Shown: positions 16,257 through 26,417, counted from the first letter of the stretch. The stretch is DNA of 64,000 bases from Thiocystis violascens DSM 198 (GCF_000227745.2 NC_018012.1:3593412-3657411); one strand, 5' to 3'. A program made the numbers and translations. The notes: generated by a model not told the origin, from the letters alone.

Positions 16257-16991
16257 ATGCGTCTTTCTCGTATTTTCGTCGAATCGCCCTTGCGTATCGG
16301 ATCCAGTCTGACATTGGCCGCGGGTCCGACGCGGCATCTGACCCAGGTTCTCAGGCTAGTCGCGGACGCCCCGCTGATCCTGTTCAATGGCGATGGCCGC
16401 GACTATCCGGCCCGCCTGATCGAGTCGAATCGCACGGCCGCGACGGTCCTCGTCGAGGGCGCGAGCGAACCGGAAACCGCCCCACGACTGCGTATCTATC
16501 TGGCGCTTGGCGTCTCCAAAGGCGAGCGTATGGACTATGCCATTCAAAAGGCAGTGGAACTCGGGGTCGACCGACTCACGCCCCTGTTCACCGAACGCAG
16601 TCAGGTCCGCCTGGATGGCGCGCGGCTGGAGCGGCGCCTGGAACACTGGCGCGGCATCGTGATCGGCGCCTGCGAGCAGTCCGGGCGGCGGCGGCTGCCG
16701 ACGCTGGAACCGGCCGCCACACTGGAACCCTGGTTGGCGACCGCGCCCGCCGGCGGTCTGCTGCTCGATCCCCTGGCGCCGCTGGCTCTGACCGAGTTTC
16801 CCGCGCCGGAGATAGACGTAACCCTGCTGGTGGGACCGGAGGGCGGATTGAGTTCGCGCGAACGCGAGCAGGCCCGACGCCAGGGTTTTCAAGGCGTGCG
16901 TCTGGGGCCGCGCATTCTCCGCACCGAGACGGCGCCGCTCGCCGCCATCGCGGTCATTCAGGCGCTGTGGGGGGATTTCGGGGGTGTTTAA
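16257..16991 (+). CDS. rsmE: 16S rRNA (uracil-1498-N3)-methyltransferase RsmE
   Basis: A SPOUT-class methyltransferase that methylates U1498 of 16S rRNA in the assembled small subunit. The 244-residue protein has an N-terminal PUA-like domain (HLTQVLRLVADAPLILFNGDG) and a C-terminal knot with LLVGPEGGLSSRE (about residue 190) and the SAM-loop sequence LGPRILRTETAPLAAI. The chain LALGVSKGERMDYAIQKAVELGV is typical. Its stop overlaps the stop of the convergent chpA gene by four bases. Confidence 0.95.
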   Translation: MRLSRIFVESPLRIGSSLTLAAGPTRHLTQVLRLVADAPLILFNGDGRDYPARLIESNRTAATVLVEGASEPETAPRLRIYLALGVSKGERMDYAIQKAVELGVDRLTPLFTERSQVRLDGARLERRLEHWRGIVIGACEQSGRRRLPTLEPAATLEPWLATAPAGGLLLDPLAPLALTEFPAPEIDVTLLVGPEGGLSSREREQARRQGFQGVRLGPRILRTETAPLAAIAVIQALWGDFGGV

Positions 16992-19900
16992 CCGGCACGC
17001 TCCGCCAGCAGCGAGTTGATCTCGTTGAGCAGTTCGGATTCCTGGTACGGCTTGCCGAGGTAGCGATCCACTCCCAACTGCATGGCGTACTCGCGATGTT
17101 TGGCACCGGTGCGCGAGGTGATCATGATGATCGGCAAATCCCGCAGTCCCTCGGAGCGGCGGATGTGACGCGCCAGTTCGTAGCCGTCCATGCGCGGCAT
17201 CTCGATATCCAGCAACAACAGATCGGGCATGCGCTCGTCGAGCAGGGTCAGGGCCTCGACCCCGTCCTTGGCCGTCAGCACTTCCATATTCTGACGCCGC
17301 AGCAAACGGCTCGTGACACGCCGCACGGTGAGCGAGTCGTCCACCACCATCACACAGAGCGGCCCCTTCGTGGTCTCCACCGCCGCGGCAGCCGGCCGAT
17401 AGAGCTGAGCCGCGCCGGATCGCAGCAGCGCTAAGGCGTCAAGAATCAGCGCGACCCGCCCATCCGGCAGAATCGTGCCCCCGCTCAGCCAGCGCACGCC
17501 AGCAAGCTGTGGACCTAGTGGCTTGACCAGGATCCGCTGACTTTCGAGCAGGCTGTCGACATGCAGTGCCACGCGCTGCTCGCCGAGCCGGATCATCAGC
17601 AGCGGCAGCCAGCGCCGTTCGCCGATGTCGGGTTCTTGCGCGGGATCGAGCACGCCGCCCAGATAGACGACCTTGTAGCTGTGGCCGCGCGAGGTGAATT
17701 CCGTCGCCTCGCCCCGGTAGATGGCCAGCAGATCGTCGCGGCCGATACGCCCCGCCGCCTCCACCGTGCTGTGCGGCACGGCATAGATGTTGTCCCCCGC
17801 GGAGACCAGGAATGCCTCGATGATAGCCAGCGTCAAGGGCAGTCGGACGGTGAAACGGGCACCCTGGCCGGGGACCGATTCCAGGGCGATCGAGCCATTG
17901 GCGACCTTGATCTCGGAGGCCACCACGTCCAGACCGACGCCGCGCCCCGAGATCTGGGTGACCTTGCCGGAGGTCGTGAAACCGGGTTCGAGGATGAATT
18001 GCAGCAGCGCCTCGTCCGGCAGAATGGTCTGGGGCGCCAGCAATCCGCGGGCGATCGCCTGTTGTCGAATGGCGGCGAGATCCATGCCCTTGCCATCGTC
18101 GCTCAGGCTGATCACCGCGTCATTGCCTTCGCGGCGCAGGGCCAGCGTCACCTTGCCCGTCGCCGGCTTGCCGTTCGCGGTCCGCGTCTTGGAATCCTCC
18201 AGGCCGTGATCCACCGCGTTGCGCAACAGGTGTTCGAGCGGGGCGACCAGCCGATCCAGGATGGTGCGGTCCAGTTCGACCTCGGGTCCGATCACCTCCA
18301 GGCGCGCCGACTTGCCGAGGGTGTCGGCGGTCTGGCGCACCAGGCGATGCAGACGCGGCACCACCTGGACAAAGGGTACCAGTCGGGTGCGCAGCAGTCC
18401 GTCCTGAAGATCGTCGGCGAGACGCGCCTGCTGGGTCAGCAGATCCGTGAATTCGCGCTGATAGCCGCCCAGCATGTCCTTGATGCTGACCAGGTCGTTG
18501 ACGGTCTCCGCCAGGCTGCCGGAAAGCTGCTGGAGTCTTGAGAAACGGTCCATTTCAAGCGGATCGAACTCGCGGTTATAGTCGGAGACGTCGCCCTCGC
18601 GCTCGACACGATGCATGATCTGGGTCTGTGTCTCGATCTCCAGCAGCCGGAGCTGCTCGCGCAGGCGCGCGACGGTCTGGTCGAATTCGCCCAGGCCGAA
18701 GCCCAGCAAACCATTGCGTTGGCTAAGACGCCCGCGGTAGATGCTGATTTCCCCGGCATGGTTGACCAGGCGGTTCAGCAGATCGGAACGCACCCGAATC
18801 TGTGGGCTGACGGGAACCGCCACAGCCCCTTCGACTCCGCTCGGGACAGGCCCTTCGACTCCGCTCGGGACAGGCCCTTCGACTCCGCTCGGGACAGGCC
18901 CTTCGACTCCGCTCAGTACAGGCCCTTCGACTCCGCTTGGAGCGGGCGCTTCGGCGCCGGTCTGGAGCGCCTCTTCGCGCATATTCGCCAGGTCCGCGAA
19001 CGGTTCCGGGGTGGGCGATACGGGGAACGGCACGGGCGCGTCCAGCATCTCCAGTGGAGCTTGGCCGAGCGCCTCGATCAGGCCGGACATGCGCGGAATG
19101 GGCGCTCCTTGCTCCAGGGCGTCGATCTGAGCCGAGAGGGTATCCACGGCACGCTGGGCCAACTCCATCGTCGTATCGTTGACCGCGCCCGGCTCCTCGC
19201 TCAATGCCTTCAGGCGGGTTTCCAGCGCATGACTGAGATCGCCGATAGCCGCAACACCGGTGAGTCGCGCGCTACCTTTCAGCGTATGCAGCAGGCGGTT
19301 GATGCCATCCAGTGCGCCAATGTTCTCTGGGGCGAACTGCCATTCCCGGAACTGGGTATCGAGTTTGTCGAGCAGATCCCGCGCATCTTCCAGGAACAGG
19401 CCGGCCATTTCCGGATCGGGGGCCGGCATGGCGTCGGAGGGTTCGACGGCCTCCAGCAACGTTGTTGATGGCGGCCAGCTTGCGGCGGTCATATCGATGA
19501 CCGGAGGCGGCGGGGTCTCGACGTCTTCCCGGAGACCAGGAAGCACGGCGGAGAGGGGCTGAGTCGTTGCAACGACGGTAGCCGCCAGTTCGGCATCCTC
19601 GACGATTTCGCCCGCCAACTGATCGGAATCGCCCGTGTCCGCCAGTGCCTCGGGGAGCGTCTCTCCGAAGCTTGCTTCTGGCTCGACGGTTTCGCCCTCG
19701 CCTTCATCCAGCCATCCCCAAGCGCTTGCGTCCGGCTCGGCATCCGCCAGGAGAAATTCAAGTTCCTCGCCGAGGACGGCTTCCGCTTGCGCGGACATTG
19801 GCTCGGACGCTGGTTCGGGCGGAATCTCAGCCGGGAGAGCATCGCTTGCGGCGGGAGTGTCGATCTTCTCCCCGGCGATGACGGGCTGCGCGAGTTGAGC

Positions 19901-22606
19901 GATCTCCTCGGCAAGTCCGACCAGAGCCGCCGCGCCAGCGCCCAGGTTCGGCAATTCGTCGACCCGCTCCCGGATGCCTTCGACAGCGCGCCGGATGAGG
20001 GTGAGCAGGCCATCGTCCAGATCGCCGTCCAAGGCCAGCAAAGGCTTGATACATTGCTCCAGGCCCTTGGTGACGACGGCAATGGAGTCGATCCCCGACA
20101 TTCGGGCACTGCCGGTCAGGGTATGCAAGGCGCGCTGAGTCGCTTCGTCCACCCTGGCGTCACCCGCCTCGGCCCGCCGCAGAAAAGCCCGCAGTTCGGC
20201 GAGATGCTCGTGCGTTTCGGCCTGAAAAATCCGCAGCAATTCTTCATCGGCAACGAACAGGCTGTCGTGATCGGTCACCTGGTCCGCGAGCGCCTCCCCC
20301 GCTGGCGCGTCGAGCGACAGGGGCTGACCGGGATCGATCATAGGTTCCGGGCCTGGAACAAGGTTGGCGCTCTCCCGCAACCGATTGGCGCGCGAAATGA
20401 GCGGATCGATGTCGAACGGGCGACCCTCGGACTCGGCCGTCACGAGTTCGGGTAACAGGTTCACCGCCTCGGCGACACAGGCCAGAATCTCCTCGGAGGG
20501 AAGCGCCTGATCTTCGATCAGACGATTGAGTAAAAATTCGACCGCCTGACCAAACTCGGCCACCTGCAGGGCGCCGACCAGTCGGCCGCTACCCTTGAGC
20601 GTATGGAAGCTGCGCCTGAGCGAGGCGAGGGCGGCGGTGTCGTTGGGATTGGACTCCCAGCGCGCGAACTGGATCTGTGCCGAGGCGGTTTCCTCGCGGG
20701 CCTCCTCCATGAAGATATCGAGAAACTCCGTCTCGTCATCGTCGGAGAATTCCGATTCGATCAGGCCGGGCAGGGCCTCGGAGATCCCGTGATCCGAGAT
20801 GGGTTGCTCCTGACCGGACGCCGGAACGTCCGGTGGCGCCGTGGCATCGAGAGGCAGCGCTTCGTCGAGATCGAGATCGAGATCGAGATCGATGGACACC
20901 GAAAGCGCGTTGGCGATCTCCCCGATGGGGGGTGCCAAAGTGTCCCCAGGCTCGGATTGAAGCGCGCGAATGGACTGGCCGCCGCGTTCGATCAGACTGT
21001 CGCCGAAGGGCACCGCATCCTGCAGATGACCAATGTAAAGTTCGAGCGCGGCGACGGCATCGGCGAGATGCTCGAACTCGGCATCGGTGGGCGCGTGCTC
21101 GGCCTTGACATAACGCTGTTGAACCAACTCGCCAATGGATTCGGCAAGCCGCGCGGCGGGAATCTCGCCAAGAATGTTCAAGGCGCCGGAGACGCTGAAA
21201 AGATGCTGCCGCACCGGATTCAGGGTCTCCCGGATGCCCTGGTCGACATGACAGTTGGCGATAGCGTCCTTCACGCGCACCAGCTCGTAACCCGCCTCGC
21301 GCAAGGTGGCGGCGGTGAGTTCGGACAGGTCCATGTCGGGCGCGATGAGTTGTCTGGGGCGTGTCGAACGGTGGTCGGCATGGGCGAGCAGGACCGCTTC
21401 GATACCCAGCAACTCCATGGCGTGCGATTCCAGCCGCGCCTGATCTTCCGCGATCTCGTCTAGTGCCAATGCGCCGAAGTCAGTGGCGAGTGCGCGCAGG
21501 CGGTTTGGCAGGTTGCCGACCTCGGCCACATCCAGGGTGTCGGCCAGACGACGCAGGTGTGCGCAAAAGGCATCCAGCGCGGTGCGATCCGTCTGTGCGT
21601 CGCGCGCCAGCCGGTCAAACTGCTCCTTGAGTTGAGCGAATTCGCTCAACAGCGCGCGTGCAAGCTCGGCGAGCGCCTCGTCGCCACCCAGACCTTCCAG
21701 ATCGGCGCGCGGCAGGGCGGTTACGGACTGGCTTGAATCATATAGGGACTGAAGCTGGGCAATCAGCGGACTGTTGACGCCCCCTTCCGACAGACTTCTC
21801 AAGAGATGGTCGATGAGCGACAGCGCATCGACTTCCGGCCATTGAGGCGGCTGTTGGCTCAACGCCTTCAAGACCCGGTCGAGGTGCCCCATCAAGGAGC
21901 GCGCTCGCGCGTCGGTCGCCAGAGCGCCGTTCCGCAATGCCTCGGTAAAGACTTCGGCGAGACGAAACAGGTCGGCCAGCACGCCCTCCCGAAGGGAGTC
22001 GTGCAGATGATGAAACAGACCGCCGAGACGGGGCAGGCTCTGTCTGTTCGGATCGCCCCGATACCATTCGACCAGATAACGATGATATTGAGGACGCACC
22101 TGACGCACGACCTCGGCCAGGTTCTCCAGAGTCTCGGGCGTCCCTGGGGAAGCGCCATTGGTATCCGCGGCCGCGAAGCTCAGCTGCTCGGCATGGGTGA
22201 GCGGCTGAACATCGCAGGCCGCGCGGACCGCGTCGATGATCGGCCAGAGGCTCCGTGGCGATTCGTCGAAACCGGCATCCAGGCGGTCGAGATGATGGTT
22301 CAACTGGGCCAGCGCCTGACCCATCGCCCGCGTGCCAGAACGCGCGTCCGCCGGGTCTTCCCCCGCGAGGCCATCGCGCATGCGTTCGGCCAGCAGAGTC
22401 ATCTCCCGCGCGAGACGCGCGGGAGCCTTCAGTTGCAAGGCCAGCAAGACACCGTGGACCTGCTCCAGGGCTTGAACGGCAGCCGTCGGATCTTGCGGCA
22501 CGGCGGACACCCCGTCGGCCTCGACCAGCGCACGAACCGGACGCAGGGTCGCGGCGATTTCGCCCTTGACCCACTTCAGACCTTCAACCACCTTTTTTTC
22601 TGCCAT
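16988..22606 (-). CDS. chpA: Hybrid chemotaxis histidine kinase ChpA/PilL of the type IV pilus system
   Basis: A very large (1872-residue) cytosolic CheA-type kinase. In order: an N-terminal region of degenerate Hpt-like units (FSVSGALNILGEI near residue 470 lacks the His); three Hpt domains at about 670 (FHTLKGSGRL), 825 (LHTLTGSARM, with Thr for the usual Lys) and 1105 (LHTLKGSARL); a disordered linker with five 8-residue repeats at about 1220-1260; the dimerisation and ATPase core (LRNAVDHGLED near 1460, DDGKGMD, FTTSGKVTQISGRGVGLDV); a CheW domain at about 1590-1700; and a receiver at 1750-1868 with VVDDS and LLLDIEMPRMDG. It ends the operon pilG-pilH-pilI-pilJ-chpA and should phosphorylate PilG and PilH to control pilus extension and retraction. 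Acidic low-complexity sequence links the Hpt domains. Confidence 0.93.
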   Translation of the reverse strand: MAEKKVVEGLKWVKGEIAATLRPVRALVEADGVSAVPQDPTAAVQALEQVHGVLLALQLKAPARLAREMTLLAERMRDGLAGEDPADARSGTRAMGQALAQLNHHLDRLDAGFDESPRSLWPIIDAVRAACDVQPLTHAEQLSFAAADTNGASPGTPETLENLAEVVRQVRPQYHRYLVEWYRGDPNRQSLPRLGGLFHHLHDSLREGVLADLFRLAEVFTEALRNGALATDARARSLMGHLDRVLKALSQQPPQWPEVDALSLIDHLLRSLSEGGVNSPLIAQLQSLYDSSQSVTALPRADLEGLGGDEALAELARALLSEFAQLKEQFDRLARDAQTDRTALDAFCAHLRRLADTLDVAEVGNLPNRLRALATDFGALALDEIAEDQARLESHAMELLGIEAVLLAHADHRSTRPRQLIAPDMDLSELTAATLREAGYELVRVKDAIANCHVDQGIRETLNPVRQHLFSVSGALNILGEIPAARLAESIGELVQQRYVKAEHAPTDAEFEHLADAVAALELYIGHLQDAVPFGDSLIERGGQSIRALQSEPGDTLAPPIGEIANALSVSIDLDLDLDLDEALPLDATAPPDVPASGQEQPISDHGISEALPGLIESEFSDDDETEFLDIFMEEAREETASAQIQFARWESNPNDTAALASLRRSFHTLKGSGRLVGALQVAEFGQAVEFLLNRLIEDQALPSEEILACVAEAVNLLPELVTAESEGRPFDIDPLISRANRLRESANLVPGPEPMIDPGQPLSLDAPAGEALADQVTDHDSLFVADEELLRIFQAETHEHLAELRAFLRRAEAGDARVDEATQRALHTLTGSARMSGIDSIAVVTKGLEQCIKPLLALDGDLDDGLLTLIRRAVEGIRERVDELPNLGAGAAALVGLAEEIAQLAQPVIAGEKIDTPAASDALPAEIPPEPASEPMSAQAEAVLGEELEFLLADAEPDASAWGWLDEGEGETVEPEASFGETLPEALADTGDSDQLAGEIVEDAELAATVVATTQPLSAVLPGLREDVETPPPPVIDMTAASWPPSTTLLEAVEPSDAMPAPDPEMAGLFLEDARDLLDKLDTQFREWQFAPENIGALDGINRLLHTLKGSARLTGVAAIGDLSHALETRLKALSEEPGAVNDTTMELAQRAVDTLSAQIDALEQGAPIPRMSGLIEALGQAPLEMLDAPVPFPVSPTPEPFADLANMREEALQTGAEAPAPSGVEGPVLSGVEGPVPSGVEGPVPSGVEGPVPSGVEGAVAVPVSPQIRVRSDLLNRLVNHAGEISIYRGRLSQRNGLLGFGLGEFDQTVARLREQLRLLEIETQTQIMHRVEREGDVSDYNREFDPLEMDRFSRLQQLSGSLAETVNDLVSIKDMLGGYQREFTDLLTQQARLADDLQDGLLRTRLVPFVQVVPRLHRLVRQTADTLGKSARLEVIGPEVELDRTILDRLVAPLEHLLRNAVDHGLEDSKTRTANGKPATGKVTLALRREGNDAVISLSDDGKGMDLAAIRQQAIARGLLAPQTILPDEALLQFILEPGFTTSGKVTQISGRGVGLDVVASEIKVANGSIALESVPGQGARFTVRLPLTLAIIEAFLVSAGDNIYAVPHSTVEAAGRIGRDDLLAIYRGEATEFTSRGHSYKVVYLGGVLDPAQEPDIGERRWLPLLMIRLGEQRVALHVDSLLESQRILVKPLGPQLAGVRWLSGGTILPDGRVALILDALALLRSGAAQLYRPAAAAVETTKGPLCVMVVDDSLTVRRVTSRLLRRQNMEVLTAKDGVEALTLLDERMPDLLLLDIEMPRMDGYELARHIRRSEGLRDLPIIMITSRTGAKHREYAMQLGVDRYLGKPYQESELLNEINSLLAERAG
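18827..18946. repeat. Five tandem 24-bp repeats inside chpA
   Basis: Copies of CCCTTCGACTCCGCTCGGGA plus CAGG start at 18827, 18851, 18875, 18899 and 18923; the last two have a few changes. On the minus strand they encode repeated PVPSGVEG in the linker before the kinase core. The unit resembles dispersed intergenic repeats of the CCTTCGACTCCGCTCAGG kind, which appears to have been captured and amplified in frame (24 = 8 codons). Confidence 0.95.
20865..20892. repeat. Hexanucleotide repeat (TCGAGA)n inside chpA
   Basis: Four TCGAGA units plus TCGA, 20865-20892. On the minus strand they encode LDLDLDLD in an acidic linker before the first clear Hpt domain. Length change by whole units would keep the frame. 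Confidence 0.85.
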
Positions 22607-22659
22607 TGCCCCGCTACTCGTGGTGCGCTCTGTGGCTCGGCTCGGGATCGGCCGATCCG

Positions 22660-24681
22660 TCAGGGAAGCCGGAAGCCCGCGACCGACCGCTGCAATTCGA
22701 TGGCCAGATTGGCGAGTTCCTCGACCGAGTCCGCTGCGCGGCGCGTGCCATCCGTGTTTTCCTCGGTGATGGCGCGAATGGCCTGGACGGTATCGTTGAT
22801 CTCGGCGGACTGCCTGGACTGACGCTGGGAGGAATCGGAAATGCGCTTGGTCAGATCGGCGATATAGGCCGAGACGTTCTCGATCTCGCGCAGCGCCTCG
22901 CCCGCGTTCTCGGCCAGGTTGGCGCCTTCGACCACGCCGGCGGTGCTGGCCTCCATGGAACTGACCGCCTCGTTGGTGTCCGCCTGGATGGTCCGCACCA
23001 GCACCTCGATCTGCTTGGTGGCGTTGCGCGAACGCTCCGCGAGCCGCTGGACCTCGTCGGCGACCACCGCGAAACCGCGTCCGGCCTCGCCCGCCATCGC
23101 CGCCTGCATGGCCGCGTTCAGCGCCAGAATATTGGTCTGATCGGCGATGTCGTCGATCAGTTCGACAATCTCGCCGATCTCCTGCGAGCTTTCGCCCAAC
23201 CGTTTGATACGCTTTGAGGTTTCCTGGATCTGCTCGCGGATCGCGTCCATGCCCTGGATGGTATCGCGCACCGTTTGGGCGCCGCGTCCGGCCACCTCGA
23301 CCGAACGGGACGCGACCTCGGCGGATTCGCCGGCATTGCGGGCCACTTCGTCGATCTGGACTGTGAGCGACTGCACGGCCGCCGATGCCTGGGTGATCTG
23401 CAGAGATTGCACGCTGCTCGCCTCGGCGAGCCGCATGGCGATCGCGCGACTCTCCTGCGCCGAGTGCGTGACCTTGGCGGCGGTCGTGTTGATGGTGGTC
23501 ACCAGGCTTCGCAGGGCCTCGATCGCATAATTGATGGCGTCGGCGATGGCACCGGTCTTGTCCTCGGTGACCGTGGCCTCGACCGTCAGATCGCCGCTGG
23601 CGAGATCGCCCATTTCATCGAGCAGACGCAGGATCGCGCCCTCGTCACGCTCGGTCTGGGCGGTCGAAAGCTCCTCCCGACGCTTGGCGTCGCGCAAGGT
23701 CAACAGCGTCAACAGAACGAGGCTCAGCAAGGCAAGGGCGCCGAACAGCAAAACCGCGCCTGAACCGATGGGAATGCCGGCAATGTTGACGTGCCGCCCC
23801 GCCGTGCCAATGTCGGACATCAGGACGTTTAGCGACGTCTCCAGCCGTAGCCCGTCGCTTTCCAGATCCGGCAACCGGTCGATCACGGGTTGAACCTCCG
23901 TCATCAAGCCCAGCATCTCCTTGCCCGACACGCGCATTGCGGCAAAGAGCCGGGTCGCCTCGGCGAGCGTGGAACGAGCGCCCGTACTGGACGCGGCCCC
24001 GGCCGGCTTGGTCAGATCGTTCAGCGCGGCAGCGAACGCGTCGCTCTCGGCCGAAAAATTCTCGATGGTTTGGGATGCGAGCGCTTCGCCCGCCATGAAT
24101 CGCGCCAGCGCCGCATCCATGCGTTCCAGCCGGGCCGCTTGCAGGCCCGCCTGAAGTGCCTGAGCGGGCGACGCGCCTTCGGAGACGAAGCGATTCGCCG
24201 CCGCCGTCATGGCTTCGCGGGCATTCGGCAAGACCGCTTCGAGAGCGTCGATGTGTTTGCGCAGGGTCAGGAGACGGTCCTTTTCGGCCAGAATGCGCTC
24301 CGCATCGGTGCTGACCGCGGACCAGGCGTTTTCGGCTTGCGTCAGGCGGTCCTGGCGCTGTGTCATGCCACCGAACAACGCCGTAAGGTCGGACTCTAAA
24401 CGATCACGTTCCTGACGCAGTCGCTCAAGGGCATTGCTGTCGCCCCGCGTGGCCTCGCGCGCGGAGCGGAGCAATTGACCAGACTGGGTCATCCCCAGGG
24501 CCGCGGCGCGCGCCTGACGCGCGGCCGAGGTGTCGACAGCGCTCAGCTTCAGATCGATCGCAAAGGCCAGCGCGGCGAAGACGAACGCAATCAGTAAAAA
24601 CACGAATGTGGTTCCCTGCGACCCACCCAGTAACCCGCCCGGCGCGGACTTTCCAAAAGTCATCTTGATTGGCTTCGCCAT
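22660..24681 (-). CDS. pilJ: Type IV pilus methyl-accepting chemotaxis protein PilJ
   Basis: The membrane receptor of the Pil-Chp system. The 673-residue protein has a first membrane helix ([17 protein letters not shown], about 28-44), a periplasmic helical domain with two PilJ-type four-helix modules, a second helix ([20 protein letters not shown], about 310-330), a HAMP-like segment and a cytoplasmic signalling hairpin whose tip reads [27 protein letters not shown], then [21 protein letters not shown]. It lies 53 bases before chpA and 151 bases after pilI on the same strand. Signal output goes through PilI to ChpA. Confidence 0.94.
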   Translation of the reverse strand: MAKPIKMTFGKSAPGGLLGGSQGTTFVFLLIAFVFAALAFAIDLKLSAVDTSAARQARAAALGMTQSGQLLRSAREATRGDSNALERLRQERDRLESDLTALFGGMTQRQDRLTQAENAWSAVSTDAERILAEKDRLLTLRKHIDALEAVLPNAREAMTAAANRFVSEGASPAQALQAGLQAARLERMDAALARFMAGEALASQTIENFSAESDAFAAALNDLTKPAGAASSTGARSTLAEATRLFAAMRVSGKEMLGLMTEVQPVIDRLPDLESDGLRLETSLNVLMSDIGTAGRHVNIAGIPIGSGAVLLFGALALLSLVLLTLLTLRDAKRREELSTAQTERDEGAILRLLDEMGDLASGDLTVEATVTEDKTGAIADAINYAIEALRSLVTTINTTAAKVTHSAQESRAIAMRLAEASSVQSLQITQASAAVQSLTVQIDEVARNAGESAEVASRSVEVAGRGAQTVRDTIQGMDAIREQIQETSKRIKRLGESSQEIGEIVELIDDIADQTNILALNAAMQAAMAGEAGRGFAVVADEVQRLAERSRNATKQIEVLVRTIQADTNEAVSSMEASTAGVVEGANLAENAGEALREIENVSAYIADLTKRISDSSQRQSRQSAEINDTVQAIRAITEENTDGTRRAADSVEELANLAIELQRSVAGFRLP

Positions 24682-24832
24682 CTAATGCCGACTCCCGATG
24701 CGTTGATTGTCTTTTCGAATATCCATGAAATCTTCCGGATCACGTCTTGGCGGTTCGCGGCGCGGTTGGCGCGGTCGTCACGAAACCTGGATCGCCGACC
24801 GAGACGACTGTCGAATTCGATTGTCGACCACC

Positions 24833-25432
24833 TTAAACCATGGCCGCATTGAACTGTGGATCGGCCATCAGGCGACCCAGCCGGATGACCGGCACGGGCA
24901 CGCCGTCGAGCAGAAACGACGCATCGACGTAGGGTTTGCTCGCGCCCAATCCTTCCGGCAGCGCGTCGACCCGGTCACCGAGTTTGATATAGCGCATGCC
25001 AATCGCTTCGGAGACGACCAGGCCGCATGGCAACTCATCCTGCCTGACCACCAATACACGCTCCCGACCGCGAGTTTCGCGGCGTCGATCCGGACCCGAT
25101 TCCGATTCGCCGGCGCGGATCCGCAGCCGGGTACCCTCGATAAAGGCGGCCAGATGGAAGATCGGGAGCAGGATACCGCGATTGTTCGCGACGCCAAGAA
25201 GCCAGGGCTTGGTGCCGGGTACCCGCGTAATCTCGCGAGGCAGTTCGAGAACCTCGGCAATCTGTTCCAGCGGGGTTAGAAAGGCTTGCGCGCGCACGAG
25301 AAACAACACCGCGGCCCAGCTATCGGGGGGCTTGGTCTCGTCCGGCAAGCCGGCGGCACGCGCCCGACAGCGTGCGTCGAGGTCGCGAATCAGCGCGTGC
25401 AGATCGGTTCTGGGGCGGTTGGTGCGCGCCAT
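24833..25432 (-). CDS. pilI: CheW-like adaptor protein PilI
   Basis: Couples the receptor PilJ to the kinase ChpA in the cytoplasm. The 199-residue protein is a single CheW domain: FLTPLEQIAEVLELPREITRVPGTKPWLLGVANNRGILLPIF contains the usual GVANNRG turn, and LVVSEAIGMRYI and FLLDGVPVPVIRL follow. It begins five bases after the pilH stop, so translation is probably coupled. The GRERVLVV segment after a charged insert is longer than in free-standing CheW. Confidence 0.88.
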   Translation of the reverse strand: MARTNRPRTDLHALIRDLDARCRARAAGLPDETKPPDSWAAVLFLVRAQAFLTPLEQIAEVLELPREITRVPGTKPWLLGVANNRGILLPIFHLAAFIEGTRLRIRAGESESGPDRRRETRGRERVLVVRQDELPCGLVVSEAIGMRYIKLGDRVDALPEGLGASKPYVDASFLLDGVPVPVIRLGRLMADPQFNAAMV

Positions 25433-25437
25433 GGACG

Positions 25438-25872
25438 TCAGGCACCCAAAAGGATGCGAATCCGTTCGAGGAGCAGCTGGCGATCCACGGGTTTGACCAG
25501 ATAATCGTTGGCGCCTTGACGCAAACCCCAGGTACGGTCCGTTTTCATGTCCTTGGTCGTCACCATGATGATGGGGATATCGGCGGTCTCCGCGTCGCCG
25601 CGCAGGATCCGCGTCGCCTGAAAGCCGTTCAGGATCGGCATGATGACATCCATCAGAATCACGTCGGGGCGAAGCCGGCGCGCGGCCTCGACGCCTTCCT
25701 CCCCGTTGGTCGCGGTTTCGACTCGGTATCCGGCCTTGATGAGCGTGTTGGAGAGAATCCGCGTCTCGGTCGGCGAATCGTCGACGACCAGCACGGTTGC
25801 CGCCACGGACGGGGCACCGTCATCGCTCGCGTCCCGAGCTGGTGGATTCGAGTTAGGGTGTAAGCGTGTCAT
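25438..25872 (-). CDS. pilH: Twitching motility response regulator PilH
   Basis: A single-domain CheY-like receiver of the Pil-Chp system. Conserved residues: the acidic pair in VLVVDDSPTE, the phosphoacceptor in VILMDVIMPILNGFQA, Thr in IIMVTTKD and Lys in YLVKPV. I prefer the ATG at 25872 (144 residues with a 25-residue N-terminal tail); the longer frame to 25932 adds a non-conserved stretch. In known systems PilH opposes or dampens PilG output. Gene order pilG-pilH-pilI-pilJ-chpA supports the name. Confidence 0.88.
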   Translation of the reverse strand: MTRLHPNSNPPARDASDDGAPSVAATVLVVDDSPTETRILSNTLIKAGYRVETATNGEEGVEAARRLRPDVILMDVIMPILNGFQATRILRGDAETADIPIIMVTTKDMKTDRTWGLRQGANDYLVKPVDRQLLLERIRILLGA

Positions 25873-25979
25873 GATGTGCCTAAGGCTTATCGGCGAATGA
25901 TCCGTGCTCATGAACGAGGTCGTGATCGACAACGCGTCCGATTGCGCAAGCTCCTAACCAGTTGATTAGTAAAATCAAT

Positions 25980-26417
25980 TCAGGGTTCCAACGGCTCCTG
26001 TCCGTCCGCCGGCCCGGTGTGGAGCCGAGAGGACGGGCGCAGATTGCCTCTCACCGCCTCCAGCAGTTCCTCGCCGGTAAAGGGCTTGGAGAGGTAAAGC
26101 TGAGCGCCGACCAGCCGACCCTTGGCGCGATCAAATAACCCATCCTTGCTGGAAAGCATCACCACTGGCGTATGCCGCAAGGCGGGGTTGCTCTTGATCA
26201 ACGCGCAGGTATGGTAACCGTCGAGTCGTGGCATCATGATGTCGACAAAGACCAGTTCGGGCTTGAAGCTGACGATTTTACCGAGCGCGTCAAAGCCATC
26301 CTCCGCGACACAAACCTCGCAGCCGGCCTTCGCTAACAGATTTTCCGCGGTGCGTCGGATCGTTTTACTGTCGTCGATGACCAGGATCCTGGCGCCGCGC
26401 AAGTCGGAATTACCCAT
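25980..26417 (-). CDS. pilG: Twitching motility response regulator PilG
   Basis: The first gene of the chemosensory operon, a CheY-like receiver of 145 residues. It has ILVIDDSKTIRRTAENLL, LVFVDIMMPRLDGYHTCALIK, VVMLSSKDG and YLSKPFTGEEL, with the Asp, Asp, Ser and Lys of a working receiver. The ATG at 26417 gives MGNSDLRGARILVID, the usual PilG start; the longer frame begins with TTG at 26552 and adds unrelated residues. PilG is thought to stimulate the pilus extension motor PilB once phosphorylated. Confidence 0.9.
   Translation of the reverse strand: MGNSDLRGARILVIDDSKTIRRTAENLLAKAGCEVCVAEDGFDALGKIVSFKPELVFVDIMMPRLDGYHTCALIKSNPALRHTPVVMLSSKDGLFDRAKGRLVGAQLYLSKPFTGEELLEAVRGNLRPSSRLHTGPADGQEPLEP

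Noticed and set aside
15500..17434. Plus-strand open frame of 644 codons
   Set aside because: Crosses the DUF423 and rsmE genes in another phase and enters chpA antisense; Arg/Gly-rich with no domain.
18827..18946. CRISPR-like array
   Set aside because: The 24-bp units are directly adjacent with no spacers and lie in frame within chpA.
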